Shown piece by piece: positions 39,538 to 47,827 of a DNA stretch of 60,980 bases. The notes under the pieces are model-generated. The model had not been told where the DNA came from, made no database searches, and was given only the letters and a program-made list of their open reading frames with translations. Source of the DNA: Pigmentiphaga humi (GTDB taxonomy: Bacteria > Pseudomonadota > Gammaproteobacteria > Burkholderiales > Burkholderiaceae_B). The number at the start of each line of letters is the position of its first letter. The first letter of the stretch is position 1. The stretch lies in contig NZ_UWPJ01000030.1 in the NCBI RefSeq assembly GCF_900606115.1, positions 1 through 60,980 of the forward strand, written 5' to 3'. The position numbers and the translations under genes are program-made.

Positions 39538-40311
39538 TCACGTCCGCGCCGAGGCCATGCGGCCGCTCAGGCCGAGGGCGGCGGCGCGCAGCCAGCTTTG
39601 GTCGGACCCGATGACGAACAGGCTGACGCCACGCGCGGCATACGCATCGAGCGCGCCGGCGTCCGGCAGGAAAATACCCACGGCGACCCCGGCTGCCGCG
39701 CCGGCCCGGACGACCTTGTCGACCGCCTGCGCGACCAGCGGATGATCGAGCTCCGCCACGCCGTAGGACACGGCCAGGTCCGCCCGCCCGATGAACAGGC
39801 AGTCGACGCCGGGCACCGCGGCGATCGCCTCGATGTTGTCGACGCCGGCCTTGTCCTCGATCTGGCACAGCACACTGACGCCGGAATCGGCCTCCTGCAT
39901 GTGCCGGGCCATGGACAATGCGCCGTACCCGCCCGAACGCGGCGAGTTGCTGTAGCCGCGCACGCCGCCGGCATAGCGCGTCCGCGCGATGATCTCGCGG
40001 GCGCAATCGGCGTCGGTCACGTGCGGCACCAGCACCCCGGCGGCGCCCATGTCCAGAACGCGCAAGACACTGGAGGCGCCCGGATCGGGCAGGCGCACCA
40101 CCGCGGCGGTGCCCGCGGCACAGGCGGCCAGCACGCATTGGTCGAGCTGGGCCGGATCGAATACCGCATGCTCGGCATCGAGCACGACGAAATCCAGCCC
40201 GGCGCCGCCCGCGATCTCGACGTGCTGGTACGCGGGCGTCTTGATGAACGTGCCGCCCAATTGCGCACGTGCGCGAAGCCTGTCGCGGAACACTTTATTG
40301 ATGGCGGTCAT
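39538..40311 (-). CDS. HpcH/HpaI-family aldolase
   Basis: HpcH/HpaI aldolases split 4-hydroxy-2-oxo acids to pyruvate and an aldehyde with a divalent metal. The 257-residue product carries FVVLDAEHAVFDPAQLDQ near residue 40, VVRLPDPGASSVLRVLDMGA near 72, LCQIEDKAGVDNIEA near 145 and FIGRADLAVSYG near 168, giving the metal ligands Glu and Asp. GGAGCG precedes the ATG at 40311; a longer frame from 40341 is less likely. It lies between the cupin and the hydrolase, so the operon probably ends in a ring-opened oxo-acid. Confidence 0.87.
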   Translation of the reverse strand: MTAINKVFRDRLRARAQLGGTFIKTPAYQHVEIAGGAGLDFVVLDAEHAVFDPAQLDQCVLAACAAGTAAVVRLPDPGASSVLRVLDMGAAGVLVPHVTDADCAREIIARTRYAGGVRGYSNSPRSGGYGALSMARHMQEADSGVSVLCQIEDKAGVDNIEAIAAVPGVDCLFIGRADLAVSYGVAELDHPLVAQAVDKVVRAGAAAGVAVGIFLPDAGALDAYAARGVSLFVIGSDQSWLRAAALGLSGRMASART

Positions 40312-40341
40312 GGTCGCTCCCGGACGGTCGCTGCTGCGCAT

Positions 40342-40710
40342 TCACTCGAACTCGGCCTTCTGGTACTCGACCAGATGCTTGTAGTCCTCGCGCAGCGGCG
40401 CAAACACGTCCAGATTCAACACCACCTCGTCGCCCACCGGCTCCGCGTAATGCACCACGTGCGGCGGAATGCGGATCATGCTGCCCGGCCCGCCCTCGAC
40501 CACCTCATCGCCCAGGTGGAAACGCACCCGGCCCTGCACGATGATCACCACCTGCTCGAACGTGTGGCTGTGGGGATTGGTGTCCATTCCCGGCGTCAGC
40601 CAGTTCATCACGCACATCACGTCGTCGCCGCGGAAGCCGACCCGCTCCACGCCCTTGCGCACGGTCTCCCTAGGCAAGTCGTTCCAATTGTGCAAATTCG
40701 CCAATGCCAT
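40342..40710 (-). CDS. Cupin-domain protein
   Basis: This 122-residue single cupin has motif 1 GMDTNPHSHTFEQVVIIVQG with metal-binding His and Glu and motif 2 GPGSMIRIPPHVVHY. It is the first gene of the IclR-regulated operon, with AGGAGG placed before the ATG at 40710. Small cupins may be isomerases, dioxygenases or sensory proteins. It ends 30 bases before the aldolase start. Confidence 0.85.
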   Translation of the reverse strand: MALANLHNWNDLPRETVRKGVERVGFRGDDVMCVMNWLTPGMDTNPHSHTFEQVVIIVQGRVRFHLGDEVVEGGPGSMIRIPPHVVHYAEPVGDEVVLNLDVFAPLREDYKHLVEYQKAEFE

Positions 40711-40727
40711 GCGACCTCCTAATTTCG

Positions 40728-40776
40728 TTCTCTTGAAGAGAAAACTATTCTAATCCAAGAAACAAAATTAGGACAA
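40728..40776 (-). promoter_or_regulatory. Promoter and operator of the cupin operon
   Basis: On the minus strand TTGTCC (40771-40776) and TAGAAT (40747-40752) are spaced by 18 bases. TTCTCTTGAAGAGAA (40728-40742) is a perfect 15-base palindrome lying on the expected start of transcription. CCTAATTT (40718-40725) and AAATTAGG (40765-40772) form a wider inverted repeat around the whole region. This fits repression by the IclR protein encoded inside the operon. The rest of the 195-base gap to hipA shows no gene. Confidence 0.7.
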
Positions 40777-40905
40777 TGCGACAAGAGAGGGTCTGGCCAC
40801 TAGCGAGCCGCGCGGATGCAATCTCTACCGGCGCCAGACCACATCCGGCTCCAGTTTCAGCAGGAAGTTGTAGTTACGGCGGCAACGCACATGGCTGCCA
40901 GTGAC

Positions 40906-42213
40906 TTAAGCCGCCTCGACCCCATCGAGGAAGTGCTGCGCCTGCGCGCGCATTTCCCGGGCAATGGGTATCCATATCCGTTCGGGGAAATCCGGTGCGA
41001 GGATGGTTTCGACAGTATCGAGCGCTTCGGGGACACGTTCGGCGAGCAAGATCATCTGCTGCCATACTTCCTCCCCGCCGTGGCTTCCGGTCAAGTTGCG
41101 CCAGTAGCGAGGGCGGATCCTATCCAATGCGTAGTGACGATTCTTACCGCGCACGGCCATGGCCATGTGCAGCTTATTCATCCGCCATTGTCCGATGCCG
41201 TTTCCGACATAGGGCCATACCGACATGACGTCGTAGAGCGGAGTCATCGCAAAGCGACCGCCCGGATACAGGAAGATCGAGAAATTCTTGGCGTGTCCAT
41301 CGATAGCCGCCATCAGCCAATAAGCGAACATCGCCAATTGAAAGGCCAGGGGATCCGCTGGCGCATCGCTGCCAGCCAGCAAGTCCAGGCACGCGGACGC
41401 ACCGGGCCCCCCGTGCGCCTCGTATTTTCTCCCAGGTGGAACGCCCAACGCCTGGCACAAATCCTCCTGGGGCAGGCGTGCGATCCACCTGCCGCCATCG
41501 ACCCATTGCCGATCGAAACGTTCGACGATCAGTGCTTCCTGGTCTTCGAACTGCGCCATCTCAGCGCGAGCGGTGGGCAAACCGAGGGCCGTCAGTATCT
41601 GTGCGCATACCCATTCATTGGCTACCGTATCGAACAATTGCACCGTACGGTGGCGGTTCACGATGGGCAGTTTGAAAATGTGCGTACTGGGAGTCGCGCC
41701 AATGGGCCGATGCCACCGGCCGCCAATGAGCGCAAGCGCCGTTTTGTCCTGTGCTCCGGCCAACGACAGGCGGAACACCTCTACATCCGTCTGGGCCCCG
41801 ACTCCTGCCACGGGTACATCGCGCAACGCTTGTGCGATGGCGGGCGTGTCGAGTAGTTCGCCGCGAATTTGGTCGTATCCATCGGGCGGAATCTCTGGCG
41901 GCAGCAATTGCACTGCGCCTATGCAATCTCGTCCCACAGCCTCTAGCAATGAAAAAGGGCTGAGATCCCGAACGGCAAAGCGCGCAGCGATCTGCTCGCG
42001 AATGAGCTTGCTGTCCGGCAATAAGTTGTCGAAGTAGTTCTCGACATGCTCACCCTGCAGCTCCAGCTCCGCAGTAATGGGCAGCGATAGGGAGATAGGT
42101 CGCGCGTGGGCGGATTCGGCCCATTCCCGGGTATATGCAAAACGATGCAGGCCGCGATTGAAAAACCAGGTCCCCACGCGCTCGCCATTCATCCAGACCC
42201 ACAGGTCGGCCAT
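40906..42213 (-). CDS. hipA: HipA-family serine/threonine kinase toxin
   Basis: HipA phosphorylates glutamyl-tRNA synthetase in Escherichia coli and causes growth arrest and persistence. The 435-residue protein has the same length class and key residues: autophosphorylated-loop S150 in RLSLAGAQDKTAL, K181 in HIFKLP, the catalytic D305-G-H-A-K-N310 and the metal-binding D328 in PLYDVMS. All catalytic residues are intact, so it looks active. It shares one base with the hipB stop (TAATG). The target in this organism is not known. Confidence 0.9.
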   Translation of the reverse strand: MADLWVWMNGERVGTWFFNRGLHRFAYTREWAESAHARPISLSLPITAELELQGEHVENYFDNLLPDSKLIREQIAARFAVRDLSPFSLLEAVGRDCIGAVQLLPPEIPPDGYDQIRGELLDTPAIAQALRDVPVAGVGAQTDVEVFRLSLAGAQDKTALALIGGRWHRPIGATPSTHIFKLPIVNRHRTVQLFDTVANEWVCAQILTALGLPTARAEMAQFEDQEALIVERFDRQWVDGGRWIARLPQEDLCQALGVPPGRKYEAHGGPGASACLDLLAGSDAPADPLAFQLAMFAYWLMAAIDGHAKNFSIFLYPGGRFAMTPLYDVMSVWPYVGNGIGQWRMNKLHMAMAVRGKNRHYALDRIRPRYWRNLTGSHGGEEVWQQMILLAERVPEALDTVETILAPDFPERIWIPIAREMRAQAQHFLDGVEAA

Positions 42214-42566
42214 TACCAGCTCCCCTGCCTGCGTTCGATCTTGATGGCGGGCTCCGCTTCACCGACCTTGCCTTTTTGGCGGGCAGCCCCTTGTGTGACA
42301 GTTGCACTGCGGCCGTATACCCTGTCTGCGCCACTTGTGGCCGAGGCGTGCTCATGAGTCTGAAGAACCATGCGCGTCTGCAGTACAGCCAACAGGCGCA
42401 GCAACTGCTCCACGCTGACCGACCCCGGATTGGCTTCTATCTCGGCAATACGCGCTTGTCCCACACCCAGCATTTTCCCGAGCTCTGCCTGGGTCCATCC
42501 GCGCATTCGCCGCAATGCGCGAAGCTGCTGTCGCAACTGTCCGCTCACCGCAATCGGGAAGTCCAT
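42213..42566 (-). CDS. hipB: HipB-family antitoxin, XRE helix-turn-helix
   Basis: The 117-residue antitoxin has an XRE helix-turn-helix at about residues 11-65 (RRMRGWTQAELGKMLGVGQA, then RIAEIEANP). The C-terminal tail of about 40 residues is basic and disordered-looking and ends in Trp; the Escherichia coli HipB tail also ends near a Trp that contacts HipA, so the tail may do the same. AGAGG precedes the ATG at 42566. Upstream lies a strong promoter covered by four operator copies, which implies conditional autorepression. Confidence 0.9.
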   Translation of the reverse strand: MDFPIAVSGQLRQQLRALRRMRGWTQAELGKMLGVGQARIAEIEANPGSVSVEQLLRLLAVLQTRMVLQTHEHASATSGADRVYGRSATVTQGAARQKGKVGEAEPAIKIERRQGSW

Positions 42567-42599
42567 GCCATGTCCTCTGGCTTTTCAGCACAAGGTATT

Positions 42600-42698
42600 T
42601 TTATAGGCGATCCCCGATTTTTTTTCAATATTGGCAATTACCGATAATTCTAAAAATCGGGAATCACCGATAAATTTCCATTATTGGCAGTTCCCGAT
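42600..42698 (-). promoter_or_regulatory. hipBA promoter with four spaced operators
   Basis: On the minus strand TTGAAA (42623-42628) and TATAAA (42600-42605) are separated by 17 bases, the best sigma-70 promoter in the window. Four 16-base sites, AT(C/T/A)GG-N6-CCGAT as read on the plus strand with minor first-arm changes, lie at 42603-42618, 42630-42645, 42656-42671 and 42683-42698. Their starts are 27, 26 and 27 bases apart. The first covers the -10 and spacer, the second abuts the -35. Site three has perfect arms (ATCGG/CCGAT). Confidence 0.88.
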
Positions 42699-42710
42699 TT
42701 ACCTCCGCGA

Positions 42711-43691
42711 TTATTCGAATTTCAAGTTGGCCTTCTTCACCAGCGCCTTGATGGTCTCGGTCTCCTGCGCCACTCTCGCGCCCAACGCTTCGGGCGTACT
42801 CGGAAGAGGGGCGGCGCCCAGCGCGGTCAAGCGGCTTTCGACCTCCGCCGAGGTCAAGACCGCGCGGACTTCGCCGTTGAGCCGCCGGACGATTTCGGCC
42901 GGTGTTCCTTTCGGCGCGAACAACCCTGCCCATGGACTCAGGTCGACCCCGCTCAACCCGATCTGCCCAAAGGTGGGAACCTCGGGCAACGCATCCGCCC
43001 GCGCTTGTCCCGTCACCGCCAGCGGCACCAGGCGGCCGGCCTGGATGTACGGAATGGACGACGCGACCGTGTTGAACAGCAATTGCACGCGCCCCGCCGC
43101 GACTTCCTGTACCGCCGGCTCGCTGCCCTTGAAGGGGATATGGGTGATGTCCATTCCCGTTTGCGATTTGAATATCTCGGCCGCGAAATGCGCCGAACTG
43201 CCGACGCCGAACGAAGCATAGTTGAGCTTGCCCGAATGGCGCCCGGCGTACTGCCGCAGTTCCGGGACGGATTTCACGCCCAGCGCCGGAGAGGCGACGA
43301 GGACCATCTGCGCGGCATTGAGCATTGAGATCGGCGCGAAATCGCGGGTAGCGTCGTAGCCCAGCTTCGCGCCCACCATGCTGGCGGCATAAGTCATTTC
43401 GGCGGCAGTCCCCTGCAGCAGGGTATAGCCGTCCGGCGCGGCGCGCGCCACGTATTCCGCGGCGATCACTCCACCTGCGCCCGGCTTGTTCTCGACGATC
43501 ACGGGCTGCCCCAGCCTGGCGCCGAGCTTGTCGGCCACCACGCGCGCCAGGGTGTCACCCAGCCCGCCGGGCGCGTAGCCGATGACGATGCGGATCGGAC
43601 GTACAGGGTAGTCCTGCGCGGCGGCCCGGCCGGGTACCGCCGGCGCCGCGGCGGCGCATGCGCAAGCAAGAATCGAAACCAAGCGGATCAT
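42711..43691 (-). CDS. Bug-family tripartite tricarboxylate transporter substrate-binding protein
   Basis: The fifth receptor of the window has 326 residues, with a signal peptide (about residues 1-25, ending GRAAAQ) and the motifs YPVRPIRIVIGYAPGGLGD, GQPVIVENKPGAGG and IPFKGSEPAVQEVAAGRVQL. It is the last gene of the E1 unit, 65 bases after the E1 beta stop. No permease genes accompany it. The organic acid it binds may be related to the E1 substrate, such as a 2-oxo acid or a precursor. Confidence 0.88.
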   Translation of the reverse strand: MIRLVSILACACAAAAPAVPGRAAAQDYPVRPIRIVIGYAPGGLGDTLARVVADKLGARLGQPVIVENKPGAGGVIAAEYVARAAPDGYTLLQGTAAEMTYAASMVGAKLGYDATRDFAPISMLNAAQMVLVASPALGVKSVPELRQYAGRHSGKLNYASFGVGSSAHFAAEIFKSQTGMDITHIPFKGSEPAVQEVAAGRVQLLFNTVASSIPYIQAGRLVPLAVTGQARADALPEVPTFGQIGLSGVDLSPWAGLFAPKGTPAEIVRRLNGEVRAVLTSAEVESRLTALGAAPLPSTPEALGARVAQETETIKALVKKANLKFE

Positions 43692-43756
43692 GGTGTCTCC
43701 CCTTTTGTTGTGGGTGATGCTCGTATGGCGAACGACGCAGCCCCGAAACCCGCGCT

Positions 43757-44716
43757 TTATGCGGGGCCGGCGACCAGGCTACGGGCTTCCTCGGCGATCT
43801 GCGCCACCGTCGGCAACGGCCCCTCTTCCCCCAAGTGCGGCAAGAAGGTCTCTTCCCGGCACAGCAAACGGGCGGCGCGCTCGAGCGTGCCGGCCGGCAA
43901 CTGGGCGAGCGAGGCCAGCGCGATCGCGCCGTAGCCGCCGTAGCCGGGTTCGTCCTGGACGACCAGCATCCGCCGCGTGCGCCGGGCGCTCCGCTCCAGG
44001 GCCTCATGGTCGAACGGCTTGACGTGCCCCAGGCTCAGCACCTCGGCCGACACGCCTTCGGCCTGCAGTTGAACGGCGGCATCCCGCGCGAGGGCGAGCG
44101 CGCGGCCGGCCGCGACGATGCTGAGATCCGTCCCGGGATGCACCACCTTCGCCCGCCCTGCGCCGCTGCCGTCGCCGATATCGCCGGAAGCATCGAACAG
44201 GGAACGATCGGGCAGATACAGAGTGGGCGTCTTTCGATTGAACGCCTCGCGAAGCTGCCAGTACGCCTCGTCCGGCGTAGCCGGCATGCAGATCGCCAGG
44301 TCGGGCACATTGCAATACCACGAGGCGGTAATCTCCGTCCCCATCGGCCCATGGCGCGAGCCGCGCCCGATCGGCGCATGGATGATCACGGGGCAATCCA
44401 GTTGGCCAGCCGTCGAAAAACGCAGCTTGCAGGCCGAATGGACGATCGAACCGAAAGCCACCGCGGAAATGTCCGCGTAAGCCAGCTCCACGACGGAGGT
44501 CCAGCCCTTCATGGCCGCGCCCACCGCCATCCCGATCATCGCGCTCTCGCTGATCGGGCAGTCGCGGATCCGCTGCGGGCCGAACCTATCCACCAATCCC
44601 GCGCTGAGGCCCGACGCGCTGAAGCGGCCGATGTCCTGGCCGGTCATCATGGTCCGGGGATTCGCCACCATCGCGTCTATCAACGCCTGGCGTATCGCGG
44701 CTTTATAAGTGTGCAT
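43757..44716 (-). CDS. 2-oxoacid dehydrogenase E1 component, beta subunit
   Basis: The 319-residue product belongs to the transketolase-C/pyrimidine-binding beta subunits of pyruvate, branched-chain or acetoin dehydrogenases. It starts MHTYKAAIRQALIDAMV, has MTGQDIGRF near residue 31, HAPIGRGSRHGPMGTE near 103 and the C-terminal transketolase region with LVVQDEPGYGGYGA. ATG 44716 overlaps the alpha stop by 14 bases, which suggests tight coupling. No E2 or E3 gene is present, so it needs a partner encoded elsewhere or works as a free TPP enzyme. Confidence 0.85.
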   Translation of the reverse strand: MHTYKAAIRQALIDAMVANPRTMMTGQDIGRFSASGLSAGLVDRFGPQRIRDCPISESAMIGMAVGAAMKGWTSVVELAYADISAVAFGSIVHSACKLRFSTAGQLDCPVIIHAPIGRGSRHGPMGTEITASWYCNVPDLAICMPATPDEAYWQLREAFNRKTPTLYLPDRSLFDASGDIGDGSGAGRAKVVHPGTDLSIVAAGRALALARDAAVQLQAEGVSAEVLSLGHVKPFDHEALERSARRTRRMLVVQDEPGYGGYGAIALASLAQLPAGTLERAARLLCREETFLPHLGEEGPLPTVAQIAEEARSLVAGPA

Positions 44717-45641
44717 CGGCTGCCTCCCAGGCGGCGTGAATGTCCGAGGCTTCCTGCTCGGCGACGGCGTCCAGCTCGCTCTCCGCCAAGCCCAGCGCGA
44801 CGCAATGCCGGCGCAGGCGCGCGATCGGGTCCTTCGCCGCCCAGGACGCGAGCTCATCGCCGATGTCCTCGCGCGGCTCGGCGAAATGCGTACTGTAGCT
44901 GCCCATCCGGTAAGTGAAGCAATCGAGCAGCACCGGCTCGCCCGCCAAGGCGCGCGCCCGCGCATGCGCCGCCGCCTGGTACACGGCCAGCGCATCGTTG
45001 CCGTCGACGTCCAGGCACTCGAACCCGTAGTTGGAGAAGTAGGGAGCCATCCCACGGTGCCGGCGCATCGACGACCATGGCTGGGACACCTGGTATCCGT
45101 TGTTCTCGCAGATCATCACGAAAGGCAGGCGCCAAAGCCCCACCAGATTCATCGCTTCGTGGAAATCGCCGGCGCCGAAGGTGCCGTCTCCCATGAAGCA
45201 CGCGGTCACGCCCGCATCCCCGTCCATCCGCTGCGCCAACGCGTAGCCGGCGGCCATCGGCAGCCATGCCCCGATCATCGACGAGGCGGGCATGACGCCT
45301 CGCGCCGGCCACGACACATGGTGAAAGACCTCTCTTCCCGACAAGAGCGAATCGGACGCTCCGGCCAGTTCGCGGAAATGCTCGCGCGCGGTGATGCCTT
45401 TGCCGAAGAAAGCGGGCCGGGACCGATAGGAAGGGAAGACGACATCGTCGGGCCCGAGCGCCGCGGCGGCCGCGCCTATGGCCTCCTGCCCGAGCGACGG
45501 ATAGGTGTTGGTCACGATCCGGCCGGCCGCCTTGAGGCCGATGCACAATGTCTCGAACTCCCTTGTCCGCACCATCAGCCGGTACAGCCGGATCATCAGG
45601 CCGGCGTCTTCTCCTGCGGCGCTCGCTCTACCGTTGTCCAT
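44703..45641 (-). CDS. 2-oxoacid dehydrogenase E1 component, alpha subunit
   Basis: The 312-residue alpha subunit carries the thiamine diphosphate motif GDGTFGAGDFHEAMN...ENN near residues 152-182, with YPSLGQEAIGAAAAAL and DVVFPSYRSRPAFFGKG near the N-terminus, similar to acetoin- or pyruvate-dehydrogenase E1 alpha. It precedes the beta subunit on the minus strand and follows a LysR gene by 154 bases. Its substrate could be acetoin, pyruvate, or another 2-oxo acid. Confidence 0.86.
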   Translation of the reverse strand: MDNGRASAAGEDAGLMIRLYRLMVRTREFETLCIGLKAAGRIVTNTYPSLGQEAIGAAAAALGPDDVVFPSYRSRPAFFGKGITAREHFRELAGASDSLLSGREVFHHVSWPARGVMPASSMIGAWLPMAAGYALAQRMDGDAGVTACFMGDGTFGAGDFHEAMNLVGLWRLPFVMICENNGYQVSQPWSSMRRHRGMAPYFSNYGFECLDVDGNDALAVYQAAAHARARALAGEPVLLDCFTYRMGSYSTHFAEPREDIGDELASWAAKDPIARLRRHCVALGLAESELDAVAEQEASDIHAAWEAADAHL

Positions 45642-45795
45642 CCATCCTCCCTTGCCTGGCGCATCGGTCCGATCCGCCGCAACACGGCGCGTCGGATTGC
45701 ATGGGCATGATGTGGCGGCCCGCCGGCCGCGTCCAATAGGGATTGAATCTGGAATCGATAAGAACGGCTTATCGAATGCGCGATGGAGTAGCCGG

Positions 45796-46716
45796 TCAGG
45801 CGCTCTGCAAGCCGGCGGCGGCGGGAACGATTTGTTCCTGCATCAATGCCGAGAAAGCCAAGGTGCGAGGTTCGATGTTGGTTTCGACCCAGGCGATAGC
45901 GACGCGGAAATCGGTCGCGGGAGCGACCAGTTTCGCCGCGGCGACCGGAGGCCCGTCGGTCCTGACGATCCAGCTCGGCATCACCGCCACGCCCATGCCC
46001 TGGGCAACCAGTTGCCGGACCAGCCGGATCTGCCCCGCCTGATAGGAAACCGGAATGTCGATGCCGCGCTCGCGGCAAAACTCCTTCATGGCGGCATGGC
46101 GAACGGTCGACCCTTCCGAAAACCGGATCAGGCGCTCGCCGACCAGGTCCGGCGCACCCACGGCCTTACGGCCGGCCAATCGATGCACAGGCGCCATCAA
46201 CACCACCGCATCGGCACGGAACAGCTCGATCACGGTCAATCCCCGCAGCGTTTCCGGCGGACAAAGCGCGATGTCGATGAAGGCGGCGTCGAGCTCGCGT
46301 TCGTGCAAGGCGGCGCAGAGTTTCTCGTTGCTTTGCTCGATGTACGAAAAATCCACGTTGGGATACGTATTCGAGAACGAGAGGAAGATTTCCTTGAAGA
46401 AGAACTCGCCCAACAAGGGCAAGGCGCCGACCAGCAAGCGGCCGCCCTGGAAATTGTTCAGGTGGAGCATCTCGGCCTCGGCCAGCCTGATTTCGCTCAG
46501 CACTTTTTCGGCGCGCCGCAGGAAGGTCCTGCCGGCGTCGGTCAGCTGGACGCTGCGTTTGCCCCGCTCGACCAGGGTCGTGCGCAGGTGCTCCTCCAAC
46601 TGGCGGATCTGCATCGACAGGGCCGGTTGGGCGATGTGCAGATCGCGGGCGGCGCGAGTGAAATTCTGCTGTCGCGCCAGCGCAATGAAATACCGCAGAT
46701 GGCGTAGTTCCAGCAT
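45796..46716 (-). CDS. LysR-family transcriptional regulator
   Basis: The 306-residue regulator has a standard LysR start MLELRHLRYFIALARQQNFT, a winged helix (residues 1-60, TRAARDLHIAQPALSMQIRQL) and an effector domain (about 90-295). ATG 46716 is preferred over an in-frame start at 46746. It lies between lipA and the E1 genes on the same strand and is the likely regulator of the E1-receptor unit. It follows lipA by 40 bases. Confidence 0.88.
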   Translation of the reverse strand: MLELRHLRYFIALARQQNFTRAARDLHIAQPALSMQIRQLEEHLRTTLVERGKRSVQLTDAGRTFLRRAEKVLSEIRLAEAEMLHLNNFQGGRLLVGALPLLGEFFFKEIFLSFSNTYPNVDFSYIEQSNEKLCAALHERELDAAFIDIALCPPETLRGLTVIELFRADAVVLMAPVHRLAGRKAVGAPDLVGERLIRFSEGSTVRHAAMKEFCRERGIDIPVSYQAGQIRLVRQLVAQGMGVAVMPSWIVRTDGPPVAAAKLVAPATDFRVAIAWVETNIEPRTLAFSALMQEQIVPAAAGLQSA

Positions 46717-46756
46717 GCCGCCCGGCCCTCCTTTTCGGAGGACCATTCTATAGCGG

Positions 46757-47761
46757 TCAGGCCACGCCGGCCGCGTGCGCCTGCTGGTCGGCGTGGTACG
46801 AGGAGCGCACCATCGCGCCCACCGCCGCATGCGTGAAGCCCATGGCATAGGCCTCGCGCTCGAACATCGCGAAGGTGTCGGGATGCACGTAGCGCAGCAC
46901 CGGCAGGTGGTGCTCGGAAGGCTGCAGGTACTGGCCGATGGTGATCATGTCGACGTTGTGGACGCGCATGTCGCGCATGACCTCGAGGATTTCCTCGTCG
47001 GTCTCGCCCAGGCCCAGCATCAGGCCGGACTTGGTGGGCACGTCGGGGTGCAGCGCCTTGAACTCGGCCAGCAGCTTGAGCGAGTGCTCGTAGTTGGAGC
47101 CGGGGCGCGCCTGCTTGTAGAGGCGCGGCACGGTTTCGAGGTTGTGGTTCATGACGTCGGGCGGGCCGGCGTTCAGGATGGCCAGAGCGCGGTCGAGGCG
47201 ACCGCGGAAATCGGGCACCAGGATCTCGATGCGGGTCGAGGGCGACAGCTCGCGGGTCTTGGCGATGCACTCGACGAAGTGCGCGGCGCCGCCGTCGCGC
47301 AGGTCGTCGCGGTCCACCGAGGTGATGACCACGTAGTTCAGCTTGAGCGCGGCGATGGTGCGGGCCAGGTTGAGGGGCTCGTCGGTATCCAGCGGATCGG
47401 GCCGGCCGTGCCCCACGTCACAGAACGGGCAGCGGCGCGTGCACTTGTCGCCCATGATCATGAACGTGGCGGTGCCCTTGCCGAAGCACTCGCCGATGTT
47501 CGGACACGAGGCTTCCTCGCACACGGTGTGCAGATTGTGCTCGCGCAGGATGCGCTTGATGTCGTAGAAGCGCGAACTCGGCGAAGCGGCCTTCACGCGT
47601 ATCCATTCCGGCTTCTTGAGCCGTTCCACCTGCACGACCTTGACCGGGATGCGGGAGACCTTGGATTCGGACTTCTGCTTCTTCAGCGGGTCGTAGGCCG
47701 GCGCTGCCGCGGGTACGTCGGCATGGCCGCCCAGGGTGGACGTGTCTGGTACAGAACTCAT
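46757..47761 (-). CDS. lipA: Lipoyl synthase
   Basis: LipA is a radical-SAM enzyme that inserts two sulfurs into protein-bound octanoate. The 334-residue product has both iron-sulfur signatures: the auxiliary cluster [12 protein letters not shown] (about residues 81-92) and the radical-SAM CTRRCPFC (about 107-114), and the terminal Arg-Ser-Ser-Tyr in [17 protein letters not shown] precedes ATG 47761. It follows lipB on the minus strand, the usual order. Confidence 0.96.
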   Translation of the reverse strand: MSSVPDTSTLGGHADVPAAAPAYDPLKKQKSESKVSRIPVKVVQVERLKKPEWIRVKAASPSSRFYDIKRILREHNLHTVCEEASCPNIGECFGKGTATFMIMGDKCTRRCPFCDVGHGRPDPLDTDEPLNLARTIAALKLNYVVITSVDRDDLRDGGAAHFVECIAKTRELSPSTRIEILVPDFRGRLDRALAILNAGPPDVMNHNLETVPRLYKQARPGSNYEHSLKLLAEFKALHPDVPTKSGLMLGLGETDEEILEVMRDMRVHNVDMITIGQYLQPSEHHLPVLRYVHPDTFAMFEREAYAMGFTHAAVGAMVRSSYHADQQAHAAGVA

Positions 47762-47827
47762 CGAACATTCCTCTTCAGCGGGGCCGGGGGTGCAGCCGGG
47801 CTGAGGCTGGGAGACTGGTAAAGACCC

